Under the pieces are notes generated by a model. That model saw nothing but the letters and a program-made list of their open reading frames with translations, had not been told where the DNA came from and searched no databases. A stretch of DNA of 14,467 bases from HIMB59 sp038124765 (GTDB lineage: Bacteria > Pseudomonadota > Alphaproteobacteria > HIMB59): NCBI GenBank assembly GCA_038124765.1, contig JAYPCO010000029.1:1-14467 (forward strand), read 5' to 3'. A program made the translations under genes and the position numbers. Each line of letters starts with the position of its first letter. Within the stretch, counting starts at the first letter, position 1. Shown here piece after piece: positions 1-7,022 of this stretch.

Positions 1-335
1 AGGGCGCTTTAGCAACCATGACCAAGAATACGGCATTCGCTCTTCTTATTAACAACATAAGAGTAAACCAACTTAATATTGGTTGGATGTCATCCGATGG
101 AGAGCATCAAATACAAACAAAATTCCATGGTGCACCAGAGAATTGGTTAGAAGATGCTGCCAAAGAGCAGCCTTTCAAAAGATTACTAGGAACACTTGAA
201 GTTGCGAAAGCAGTTACTTTCTTAGCATCAGAAGACTCTGGAATGATGACGGGTTCGGTGATTGATTTTGATCAATCAGTTGTAGGGGGCTATCCATTTT
301 CACCTCCTAAGCCACCTGAAAAAATGTCAATTTGA
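1..335 (+). CDS. SDR-family oxidoreductase, C-terminal part (5' end off the window)
   Basis: This is the C-terminal portion of a classical short-chain dehydrogenase/reductase, probably an NAD(P)-dependent sugar or polyol dehydrogenase. The reading frame is open from the first complete codon at base 3, so the ATG at 18 is internal and not the real start. The opening residues GALATMTKNTAF match the helix that follows the catalytic YxxxK. The two leading bases, ag, fit the end of the Lys codon, although the Tyr and Lys themselves lie outside. Next come IRVNQLNIGWM (the SDR VN-x-x-x-PG segment with Ile-Gly in place of Pro-Gly), then RLLGTLEVAKAVTFLASEDSGMMTG and the terminal IDFDQSV. These are the usual C-terminal SDR landmarks. 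It lies on the same strand just upstream of the catabolic genes but is separated from them by a promoter. The family assignment is secure. The substrate cannot be told from this fragment. Confidence 0.88.
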   Translation, partial: GALATMTKNTAFALLINNIRVNQLNIGWMSSDGEHQIQTKFHGAPENWLEDAAKEQPFKRLLGTLEVAKAVTFLASEDSGMMTGSVIDFDQSVVGGYPFSPPKPPEKMSI

Positions 336-368
336 TACACAAGGATATTTTTTTTCTAATCATGAGTG

Positions 369-377
369 TGGTATAAT
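369..377 (+). promoter_or_regulatory. Extended -10 promoter of gabD, predicted leaderless
   Basis: The sequence TGGTATAAT is a perfect extended -10 element (TGn followed by TATAAT at 372-377). Only 6 bases separate it from the ATG at 384, so the usual start-site distance puts transcription initiation at or next to the A of the ATG. No good -35 hexamer lies 16-18 bases upstream, where there is a T tract, but extended -10 promoters can work without one. No Shine-Dalgarno sequence precedes the ATG. The element is seen directly; its activity and the leaderless mRNA are inferred. Confidence 0.6.
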
Positions 378-383
378 CAATCA

Positions 384-1841
384 ATGGATATATCTAAATT
401 AAGTCTTTTTAGAGATAAGTGTTATATTGATGGGCAATGGGTTGATGCTCTTAATAAAGAGACTATATCCGTAAATAACCCCGCAACCCTAGATTCATTG
501 GGAACTGTTCCTAAGTGTGGAAAACAAGAAACAACCAATGCCATTAATGCTGCAAATCAAGCATGGCCAAAATGGAAATCTATTTCAGCAAGGGAAAGAT
601 CTAATATTCTTCGTAAATGGTTTGATTTAATAATTGAAAACAAAGAGCAGCTTGCTCAAATTATGACAGTTGAGCAAGGGAAGCCTATTAATGAATCCAG
701 AGGGGAAGTACTATACGGCGCTTCTTTTATTGAGTGGTTTGCAGAAGAAGCAAAAAGAGTTTACGGAGATACAATACCCGATCCACTTACCGATCGAAGA
801 ATTGTTGTAATTAAACAACCAGTGGGTGTCGTTGCCTCTATCACTCCTTGGAATTTTCCAAATGCTATGATTACTAGAAAATGCGCTCCGGCATTAGCTG
901 TTGGTTGTCCTGTAGTGATTAAACCTGCAAGCCAAACTCCATACTCTGCGTTGGCGCTAGCCGCACTTGCAGAGCAGGCTGGTTTTCCTAAAGGAGTTCT
1001 TAATGTGATAACCGGTAAAGCTTCTGAAATTGGTGATGAACTAGCCACTAATTCAATTGTTCGTAAATTATCTTTTACGGGCTCTACAGAAATTGGAAAA
1101 GTTTTATTACAAAAATGTGCGGGCACTGTAAAAAAAGTTTCTATGGAGTTAGGCGGACATGCACCTTTTATTGTTTTTGATGATGCAAATATTAATGATG
1201 CAGTAGCGGGAGCAATGCAAAGTAAGTTCAGGAATACGGGGCAAACCTGCGTTTGTGCTAATCGAGTTTACGTTCAAGAGGGTGTGTATGAAGAATTTTG
1301 TAAAAAGTTTGTAGAAGCTGTTTCTAAATTAAAAGTAGGTAATGGTTTAGACGAAGAAGTAGGCTCTGGCCCTTTGATTGATGAAAGCTCTTTAAAGAAA
1401 GTAGAAGAACATGTTGCGGATGCCGTGCAAATGGGAGCTAAAGTTGCAATTGGAGGGGCTAAGCATCAATTAGGAATGAATTTTTACCAACCAACTATTC
1501 TTACCGATGTTACCACTAAGGCAAAGATTACCTCGGAGGAAACCTTTGGGCCGGTTGCTCCAGTTTATAAATTCAAAGATGAACAGGAGGTTATTGAACT
1601 TGCTAATAATTCACCGTATGGGTTGGCATCTTACTTTTATTCACGAGATATCGGTAGGATATGGCGTGTAGCTGAAGCACTGGAATATGGAATGGTCGGT
1701 GTTAATACAGGCTTAACATCCAAGGCGGAAGCACCATTTGGAGGTATAAAAGAATCTGGGTTAGGTAGAGAAGGATCGAAGTATGGAGTTGATGACTTCA
1801 TTGAAATTAAATACATCAATATGGCGGGGTTAGATAAATAA
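384..1841 (+). CDS. gabD: NAD(P)-dependent aldehyde dehydrogenase, succinate-semialdehyde dehydrogenase (GabD) type
   Basis: This cytosolic aldehyde dehydrogenase would oxidise a semialdehyde such as succinate semialdehyde to the free acid. The protein is 485 residues, the normal GabD length. Visible landmarks are TPWNFP with the oxyanion Asn157, the cofactor Lys180, the glycine-rich FTGSTEIG (231-238), the general base Glu255 in MELGG, and GQTCVCANR with nucleophile Cys289 and the second Cys291 that is typical of the SSADH branch. Glu255 argues against the CoA-acylating methylmalonate/malonate-semialdehyde type (IolA/MmsA). An upstream in-frame GTG at 366 would add six residues, but it lies inside the promoter region, so the ATG at 384 is preferred. 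The stop codon directly abuts the next gene's ATG. In this cluster it could act on another short semialdehyde, for example 2-oxoglutarate semialdehyde from a pentose route. Family very sure, substrate moderate. Confidence 0.88.
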   Translation: MDISKLSLFRDKCYIDGQWVDALNKETISVNNPATLDSLGTVPKCGKQETTNAINAANQAWPKWKSISARERSNILRKWFDLIIENKEQLAQIMTVEQGKPINESRGEVLYGASFIEWFAEEAKRVYGDTIPDPLTDRRIVVIKQPVGVVASITPWNFPNAMITRKCAPALAVGCPVVIKPASQTPYSALALAALAEQAGFPKGVLNVITGKASEIGDELATNSIVRKLSFTGSTEIGKVLLQKCAGTVKKVSMELGGHAPFIVFDDANINDAVAGAMQSKFRNTGQTCVCANRVYVQEGVYEEFCKKFVEAVSKLKVGNGLDEEVGSGPLIDESSLKKVEEHVADAVQMGAKVAIGGAKHQLGMNFYQPTILTDVTTKAKITSEETFGPVAPVYKFKDEQEVIELANNSPYGLASYFYSRDIGRIWRVAEALEYGMVGVNTGLTSKAEAPFGGIKESGLGREGSKYGVDDFIEIKYINMAGLDK

Positions 1842-3002
1842 ATGGCAAATAAGATATTTAATGTTGGATTAATAGGTTGCGGACACATTGCAGAAACCTA
1901 TTTTCGTGGGCATGACTACTTTAATAATTTTAAAATAATCAAATGCGCAGATATTAATCGTGAAGTAGCTGATAAGTGCGCAAAAACATATGGAATTCAG
2001 GCTTGTTCAGTAGAAGAATTACTTAATGATCCACAAATAGAAATTGTTTTAAATTTAACTATTCCAAAAGCACACTATGAAGTGGCAAGGAGTTCCTTAG
2101 AGCATGGCAAGCATGTTTACGGCGAGAAACCATTAGCTGTAAGTTTCGATGATGGTAAACATTTATTAGAGTTAGCAAAATCCAAAAGTCTTTATATTGG
2201 TAATGCACCTGATACCTTTTTAGGGGGTGGAATTCAAAAATCTATCGAACTAGTTAATCAAAATATCATCGGTGATGTTAAACTAGGTAATGCAATATTT
2301 GCTTTTCCAGGAGTACAGTCCTACCATCCCAACCCTGAACCTTGGTTTGCGGCAAAAGAAGGTGGGCCGGTTATTGATATGGGTCCATACTACTTTACTG
2401 CTTTAGTAAATTTATTAGGCCCTGCAAAATCTGTTCATGGTATATCTACAAAAGTATTTAATAAAAGAGTAATAGGCATTGGACCTAAAGAAGGTCAAAG
2501 TTTTGAAGTTGAATGTCCCACAAGTTATTTAATTAACTTAGAATTTCATAGCGGTGCTATTATTCAAGTCACCCTATCTTTTGATGTTGTTGCTCATCAG
2601 AGAAATCATATTGAGCTTTATGGGAATAAAGGATCCATGATCGTCCCTGATCCAAATATGTTTGGAGGTTCAGTTTATACTTGTTGCGATGACTCTGGGC
2701 AATGGAAAGAACATACTACAGAACACATGCCTCTTGGAAAAATTAATATTAAAACTCACAGCGGTAGAGCTAATGAATCACCAACAAACGCAAACTACCG
2801 TGGAGTGGGTATGGCAGAAATGGCATACTGTATTGAAAATAATAAACACCACCGCTGCAGTGGTGAATTATCTTTACATATATTAGATATAATTCAGTCA
2901 ACAATGAGAGCTGCTAACACTGGTACCCCTCAACAAATTCAGACAACTTGCAATAAAGCAGATTTCTTCTCAGTGGAGGAGATTCAGAGGATACTTAAAT
3001 AA
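1842..3002 (+). CDS. Gfo/Idh/MocA-family oxidoreductase (first of two)
   Basis: This 386-residue protein is a Gfo/Idh/MocA dehydrogenase, a family that oxidises or reduces sugar and inositol hydroxyl groups with NAD(P). The N-terminal Rossmann fold shows GLIGCG (9-14) followed by HIAETYF. The conserved Lys is Lys96 in GEKPL. The C-terminal catalytic segment reads GGPVIDMGPYYF around Asp179. At the position where inositol dehydrogenases usually have the catalytic His (DxGxH), this protein has Tyr183, a substitution known in some subfamilies that may mark a different substrate or mechanism. The ATG directly follows the gabD stop with no gap, so the two are almost certainly cotranscribed. Its position beside IolC- and IolB-type genes makes it a candidate for oxidising inositol or a related polyol or sugar acid. 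The true substrate is unknown. Confidence 0.85.
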   Translation: MANKIFNVGLIGCGHIAETYFRGHDYFNNFKIIKCADINREVADKCAKTYGIQACSVEELLNDPQIEIVLNLTIPKAHYEVARSSLEHGKHVYGEKPLAVSFDDGKHLLELAKSKSLYIGNAPDTFLGGGIQKSIELVNQNIIGDVKLGNAIFAFPGVQSYHPNPEPWFAAKEGGPVIDMGPYYFTALVNLLGPAKSVHGISTKVFNKRVIGIGPKEGQSFEVECPTSYLINLEFHSGAIIQVTLSFDVVAHQRNHIELYGNKGSMIVPDPNMFGGSVYTCCDDSGQWKEHTTEHMPLGKINIKTHSGRANESPTNANYRGVGMAEMAYCIENNKHHRCSGELSLHILDIIQSTMRAANTGTPQQIQTTCNKADFFSVEEIQRILK

Positions 3003-3023
3003 AGGGTATCTTACTTCTATTTG

Positions 3024-4153
3024 ATGATAAATTTCACTAGTCAAAAAAAAGTCCTAGTTATTGGCAGGGCTGGTCTCGATATTTATCCCGAACCTCCAGG
3101 AACAAAAATTGCTGATGTAACAAGTTTTTCGGCCCATTTAGGGGGATCAGCGGCTAATACCTGTGTAGCACTATCACAACATAATATTCAATCAGATCTT
3201 GTAANNNNNNNNNNNNNNNNNNNNNNNNNNNNNNNNNNNNNNNNNNNNNNNNNNNNNNNNNNNNNNNNNNNNNNNNNNNNNNNNNNNNNNNNNNNNNNNN
3301 NNNNGCGGCTAATACCTGTGTAGCACTATCACAACATAATATTCAATCAGATCTTGTAACTTGTATTTCCGAAGATGCGACTGGTGAGTATGTTTTAAAT
3401 AAATTAGAGCATTACAAAATTGGTATCAATTTTTGTAAGAAAATTGACAAATCTTTCCAAACACAAGTTGCTGTTGTTGAAACTATTTTAGAAAATAACC
3501 AATCCATTTTATATCGAAATAATTCTTGTGACCTACAACTGAGTGAAGATTTAATTAACTCAATTCCTTTTGATAAGTATGGAGCTGTTATGATTTCAGG
3601 GGTCGCACTCTCTTCAGAGCCCTCACGAAGTGCCATCTTTCTTGCCGTTGAAAAAGCTTCTCAATTAGAACTTCCTCTAATCATAGATCTTGATTATAGA
3701 CCATATAACTGGGAGTCAGATGAAACTAAATCTGAGGTCTATAAAAAAATTATGCAAAAAATGGATATTATTATTGGTAATGATCTAGAATTCAATATTG
3801 CAGATAATTCTAAGAATGGATTTGATTTAGCCAAAAGTTTAATCCAAGAAAAACCTAGCATTATTATTTATAAAATGGGCGAGAAGGGATCAGTAGTTCT
3901 TACTAAAGAAAGTGAACAGACTTTTGGTATTTTTGATGTCCAAGCTATCAAACCTACAGGGGCAGGTGATGCTTTCAACGGTGGATTTATTAGCTCACTC
4001 GTTAAAGGAATAAAACTAACTGATGCAGTTAAAAATGGCTCAGCGTGCGCTGCTATAGTTGTGACCAGAGTTGGTTGCTCTAGCGCCATGCCTACTGAAA
4101 AAGAATTGGAAGATTTTTTAATTCAACAAAAAAAGGAAATTAATTTTTCTTAA
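3024..4153 (+). CDS. iolC: PfkB-family kinase, probable 5-dehydro-2-deoxygluconokinase (IolC), interrupted by an assembly gap
   Basis: This would phosphorylate 2-deoxy-5-keto-D-gluconate with ATP, the fifth step of myo-inositol breakdown. As deposited it is split by 100 Ns. Removing the Ns and one copy of the flanking 55-base duplication (bases 3205-3359) gives one uninterrupted frame of 324 residues, the normal size for the family. The repaired protein has an N-terminal IGRAGLDIYPEPPG, the GGSAAN substrate-binding motif (40-45), DLDYRPYNW as in IolC proteins, and the PfkB signature PTGAGDAF with catalytic Asp264. The ATG at 3024 is preferred over the adjacent TTG at 3021. The only SD-like stretch, AAAGGG at 3001-3006, is too far away to be convincing. 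The stop overlaps the next start by one base (TAATG), suggesting translational coupling. The IolC call rests on the DYRPY motif plus the adjacent IolB and aldolase. Another PfkB sugar kinase remains possible. Confidence 0.8.
3150..3204 (+). repeat. Left copy of an exact 55-base duplication flanking the N gap
   Basis: These 55 bases, from gcggctaata to gatcttgtaa, recur without mismatch immediately after the gap. They encode residues AANTCVALSQ onward of the PfkB kinase. An exact overlap of 55 bases, a common de Bruijn k-mer size, on both sides of an unmerged join marks this as an assembly artefact, not a biological repeat. Confidence 0.95.
3205..3304. other. Assembly gap of exactly 100 Ns
   Basis: A run of exactly 100 Ns, the conventional length for a gap of unknown size. 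Because the 55 bases on each side are identical, the two contigs overlap and the real gap length is most likely minus 55 bases, meaning that no sequence is missing. Translation continues in frame across the collapsed join. Confidence 0.97.
3305..3359 (+). repeat. Right copy of the 55-base duplication flanking the N gap
   Basis: Identical to 3150-3204. After this copy the kinase continues with TCISEDATGEYV in the frame that joins to the left side, which supports collapsing the two copies into one. Confidence 0.95.
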
Positions 4154-5322
4154 TGTCATTAGTTTCATCAAAACAGCTCCCCAAGAATACTAAAAGATTA
4201 AGTTTGGGTATAGTTGGAGGAGGTGCGGGAGCCTTCATTGGACAGGTGCACGCAAATGGAGCTCGATTATCCAATCGCTGGGAGGTAGTTGCTGGTTGCC
4301 TCTCTTCAAACCCAAAAAAAGCAATTAGCTCTGGTAAAGATTGGTTATTAGACCCCAATAGAGTCTATACAGATTATAAATTAATGGCGAAATCTGAGTC
4401 AGAAAGAATTGACGGAATTGATGCTGTTGTTATAGCAACCCCAAACTATCTTCATTACCCAATTGCAAAAGAATTTATTAAAAGAGGAATTAATATTATT
4501 TCTGATAAACCACTTTGTTTAAATAGCATCGAAGCAAAGGAGTTATTACGACTTAAAAAGAAGCATAACGTTTTTTTTGGAGTAACATATCCATACTCTG
4601 CTCATTCAATGGTAAAACAAGCAAGAGCTATGATTCAAAAAGGTTTACTTGGTAGTCTTAAGCAAGTTCATATTGAATATTTTCAAGAATGGGCTAGTGA
4701 AATTTCCGATCAAGGAAAAAATGTACCTTGGAGATTAAATAAGAAATTTAATGGACCATCTTTTACAACTGCAGATATTGGTACGCACGCATTTCAAATG
4801 TTATCATATGTAACTGGCCATAAATTAAAATCTTTACTTGCTAATTTCTATGTAGCAGGAAAACCAAAAAAAATGGAAGATACAGTTTTTATGCATTTAA
4901 ATTTTTCAGGTAATCTCCCAGGTACTTTAATGGTCTCCCAAGCTATCATTGGTCACCATTGTGGAATTAATTTAAGAATTGCAGGAGATAAAGGTTTTAT
5001 TGAGTGGAACCAAGAAACACCAGAACATTTAATTTTTTCTAAATTTGGGCAACCTAAACAAATCTTAATAAGAGGTTATGGAAAATATATGGATCCAGAG
5101 GTATTACCATATATTAGAATGCCAGAAGGACATCCGGAAGCTTTGACTGATGCTTGGGCAAATTTATATATCAATTTTGCAATTGCCATTGAAAGCTTAA
5201 ATCATAAAAAAAATTCAAAAAAAATACCCTACTATCCAACAATCGAAGAAGGGGTAGAGGGTATTCGTTTTGTTGAGGCGGCAATAAAGTCAAATAAAAA
5301 TAAAAAGTGGGTAAATTTATAA
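4153..5322 (+). CDS. Gfo/Idh/MocA-family oxidoreductase (second of two)
   Basis: This 389-residue NAD(P)-dependent dehydrogenase belongs to a different subfamily from the one at 1842. The nucleotide-binding loop is GIVGGGAGAFIG (19-30), followed by a basic and hydrophobic segment leading to ATPNYLHYPIA. The catalytic Lys is Lys119 in SDKPL. The C-terminal domain carries the canonical ADIGTHAF with Asp208 and His212, the pair used by inositol and glucose-fructose type enzymes. Its start overlaps the kinase stop by one base, so it is part of the same operon. Of the two paralogues, this one keeps the standard Asp/His pair and is the better candidate for a classical cyclitol or sugar 2-dehydrogenase (IolG-like role). 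The subfamily substrate is not known to me, and no specific symbol is justified. Confidence 0.85.
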   Translation: MSLVSSKQLPKNTKRLSLGIVGGGAGAFIGQVHANGARLSNRWEVVAGCLSSNPKKAISSGKDWLLDPNRVYTDYKLMAKSESERIDGIDAVVIATPNYLHYPIAKEFIKRGINIISDKPLCLNSIEAKELLRLKKKHNVFFGVTYPYSAHSMVKQARAMIQKGLLGSLKQVHIEYFQEWASEISDQGKNVPWRLNKKFNGPSFTTADIGTHAFQMLSYVTGHKLKSLLANFYVAGKPKKMEDTVFMHLNFSGNLPGTLMVSQAIIGHHCGINLRIAGDKGFIEWNQETPEHLIFSKFGQPKQILIRGYGKYMDPEVLPYIRMPEGHPEALTDAWANLYINFAIAIESLNHKKNSKKIPYYPTIEEGVEGIRFVEAAIKSNKNKKWVNL

Positions 5323-5323
5323 T
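5318..5323 (+). promoter_or_regulatory. Possible internal -10 box ahead of iolB
   Basis: A perfect TATAAT overlaps the stop codon of the preceding gene. Initiation 6-7 bases downstream would leave a leader of about 14 bases containing the strong SD of iolB. There is no recognisable -35 or TGn extension, and such hexamers arise by chance in AT-rich DNA, so this is only a candidate. Confidence 0.25.
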
Positions 5324-5331
5324 AAAAATAC

Positions 5332-5338
5332 AAAGGAG
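5332..5338 (+). promoter_or_regulatory. Strong Shine-Dalgarno sequence of iolB
   Basis: AAAGGAG lies 5 bases before the ATG at 5344. It is the only clear ribosome binding site I found in the window; the other starts rely on overlap, abutment or possible leaderless initiation. It fixes the iolB start and suggests that IolB is translated more strongly or independently of upstream coupling. Confidence 0.8.
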
Positions 5339-5343
5339 AAACT

Positions 5344-6186
5344 ATGCACATACCATACTCAGATAATCAAAACAAAGCTCTGTTTGATGTTGATAATTCA
5401 ACAGTTCCATTAGTTTATTTTAATATTATTAAATTAAAAAAAGGAGAGAGCTTCCAATATAAGTTAAGTAATCATGAGACAAGCGTTGTACCAGCTACGG
5501 GTATGGTGGAACTCAGCGTAGACGGTAAGAAATTAGGCGCTATTGGTAAAAGAACAACTGATGTTTGGGATGGTGAGCCTGAAGGAAGTTACATTCCTAT
5601 TGATACAGATTGTACAATTACTTGCTTATCTGAATCCACTGAGTGTTTTATTGCTGGTGGCATTTATGAAAAAAAATTAGAACCCTTCTTAGTTCTTCAA
5701 AAGGAACTAGATGTTGTTCAATATGGCTCTGATGACACTAAAACACACAGAAAAATAAAACACATCCTTGGAGCAAAGCAACATGAGCAAGTAGGTAGGT
5801 TGCTAGTAAATGAATTATATACAGTCGGTGCAGGAGGATGGTCCGGGTTTCCACCTCATAAGCACGATACTGACAATATTCCAACAGAAACTCGGCATGA
5901 TGAAGTTTATAACTATCGATTTAAACCTGGTCACGGCTTTGGTGTTCAAGTGATGCAATATGAAGATGACAAAGAAGGTATCGGTTATCAATTATTTGAT
6001 GGTTCAACGATTGGTATTAATAAAGGCTATCACCCATGTGTTGTGGCCCCAGGTTATGAGATGTACTATTTTACTATTTTGGTTGGTCTCAGCCAGCGAT
6101 CTTTAATTCAATACTTCCAAAAAACACACGCTTATCAGATTGAAACAATACCTGGCATAAAAGATATGATTGCCAAATATAAATAA
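5344..6186 (+). CDS. iolB: 5-deoxy-glucuronate isomerase
   Basis: IolB converts 5-deoxy-D-glucuronate to 2-deoxy-5-keto-D-gluconate, the step before the IolC kinase in myo-inositol catabolism. The 280-residue cytosolic protein has the two-cupin layout of the KduI/IolB family. The diagnostic stretch is in the C-terminal cupin: GWSGFPPHKHDTDN supplies His172 and His174, RHDEVYNYRF supplies Glu187, and GYHPCVVAPGYEMYY supplies His230, together the expected metal-binding set. A strong SD lies 5 bases upstream of the ATG, and three bases separate the stop from the next ATG. This is the most diagnostic gene of the cluster and the main reason to read it as an inositol-type pathway. Compared with typical IolB, the segment after the HxH motif (IPTETRHDEVYNYRF) is somewhat divergent, so a related deoxy-uronate substrate is possible. 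Confidence 0.92.
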   Translation: MHIPYSDNQNKALFDVDNSTVPLVYFNIIKLKKGESFQYKLSNHETSVVPATGMVELSVDGKKLGAIGKRTTDVWDGEPEGSYIPIDTDCTITCLSESTECFIAGGIYEKKLEPFLVLQKELDVVQYGSDDTKTHRKIKHILGAKQHEQVGRLLVNELYTVGAGGWSGFPPHKHDTDNIPTETRHDEVYNYRFKPGHGFGVQVMQYEDDKEGIGYQLFDGSTIGINKGYHPCVVAPGYEMYYFTILVGLSQRSLIQYFQKTHAYQIETIPGIKDMIAKYK

Positions 6187-6189
6187 TAC

Positions 6190-7020
6190 ATGACAGTTGC
6201 TACATTATCCGAGGTTTTGCAGAAAGCTAAACAGGATAAATATGCCGTCGCAGGTTTAGTTGTTCTCGGATGGGAGGATGCTCGTTGTTATGCAGAAACA
6301 GCAGAGGAACTAGGTCTACCTGTAATTTTACAAGCTGGTCCTGGCTGTAGAGCAAATACACCCCTACCAATTTTGGGAAAGATGTTCCGTTATCTGGCAG
6401 AAAAATCAAAGACACCAGTTGTATGTCATCTAGATCATGGTTACACCAAAGAGGAGTGTGTTGAAGCTATCAATAGTGGCTTTTCATCAATTATGTTTGA
6501 TGGCTCTAAGTTCGAATTACAAGAAAACATTGAAAAAACTCATGAGATAGCTGAAATTGCTCATCAGCACCACATCTCAATAGAAGGAGAAATTGGCTTT
6601 GTCGGTTACGCAGAGGGGGCAGAGTCTAAAAGCACTGATCCAGCTCAAGCCAAAGCCTTTGCTGAACAATCTAAGTGTGATGCCATGGCTATCAGTGTGG
6701 GAAATGTTCACTTACAGACAAGTAAATCCTCATCTATTGATATGGATGTAATAAAAAAAATTCAAGAAATAACGAATATCCCGCTAGTGCTTCATGGCAG
6801 TAGTGGTATTGAACATTCCCTTCGAAGAACAATTGCTAACACTACCAATGTTTGTAAATTTAATATAGGTACAGAGTTAAGAAAAACATTTGGGGATACT
6901 TTAAGAAAAGAAATTAATAATCATCCTACGATGTATGATCGCATACAGTTGATTAACTTAACAAAAGATAATCTAAAAGCAGCTACTAGATTAGTCTTAG
7001 AAAATATTTCTAAATTCTAA
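6190..7020 (+). CDS. iolJ: Class II (zinc) aldolase, probable 6-phospho-5-dehydro-2-deoxygluconate aldolase
   Basis: This 276-residue protein belongs to the class II fructose-bisphosphate / tagatose-bisphosphate aldolase family (FbaA/GatY/IolJ). HLDHG (80-84) carries catalytic Asp82 and zinc ligand His83. EGEIG follows at 132-136, then GNVH with zinc ligand His174, LHGSSGI with His202, and NIGTEL at 225-230 for phosphate and substrate binding. Following IolB with a 3-base gap, its likely role is to cleave 2-deoxy-5-keto-gluconate 6-phosphate into DHAP and malonate semialdehyde. Alternatives are a tagatose- or fructose-bisphosphate aldolase, which sequence motifs alone do not exclude. The function is chosen from context with IolB and IolC. 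No SD precedes the ATG, so coupling to iolB is likely. Confidence 0.82.
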   Translation: MTVATLSEVLQKAKQDKYAVAGLVVLGWEDARCYAETAEELGLPVILQAGPGCRANTPLPILGKMFRYLAEKSKTPVVCHLDHGYTKEECVEAINSGFSSIMFDGSKFELQENIEKTHEIAEIAHQHHISIEGEIGFVGYAEGAESKSTDPAQAKAFAEQSKCDAMAISVGNVHLQTSKSSSIDMDVIKKIQEITNIPLVLHGSSGIEHSLRRTIANTTNVCKFNIGTELRKTFGDTLRKEINNHPTMYDRIQLINLTKDNLKAATRLVLENISKF

Positions 7021-7022
7021 AA

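Noticed and set aside
346..356. T-run after the SDR gene as a rho-independent terminator
   Set aside because: No stable GC-containing stem precedes the eight Ts. T tracts are common in DNA this AT-rich.
366..383. In-frame GTG as the start of the aldehyde dehydrogenase, adding MWYNQS
   Set aside because: These codons contain the extended -10 TGGTATAAT, no SD precedes the GTG, and family members start close to the ATG at 384.
761..1126. Minus-strand ORFs inside gabD (761-1126 and 1637-1888), with similar shadow ORFs in the kinase, aldolase and xylA
   Set aside because: Each lies antisense to a gene with clear family motifs and shows no recognisable domain or start signal of its own.
3021..3323. 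A 100-residue ORF with a run of unknown residues ending in RLIPV
   Set aside because: It runs through the N gap into the wrong frame of the duplicated segment. It is the N-terminus of the interrupted kinase, not a separate gene.
3150..3359. A biological direct repeat or recombination site around 100 bases of unknown sequence
   Set aside because: Exact identity over 55 bases inside a coding region, directly bordering a conventional 100-N gap, is explained by an unmerged contig overlap.
3590..4153. A separate short PfkB protein or a kinase pseudogene
   Set aside because: The frame continues upstream to the gap and joins the N-terminal part without a stop when the 55-base overlap is collapsed, so the gene is intact.
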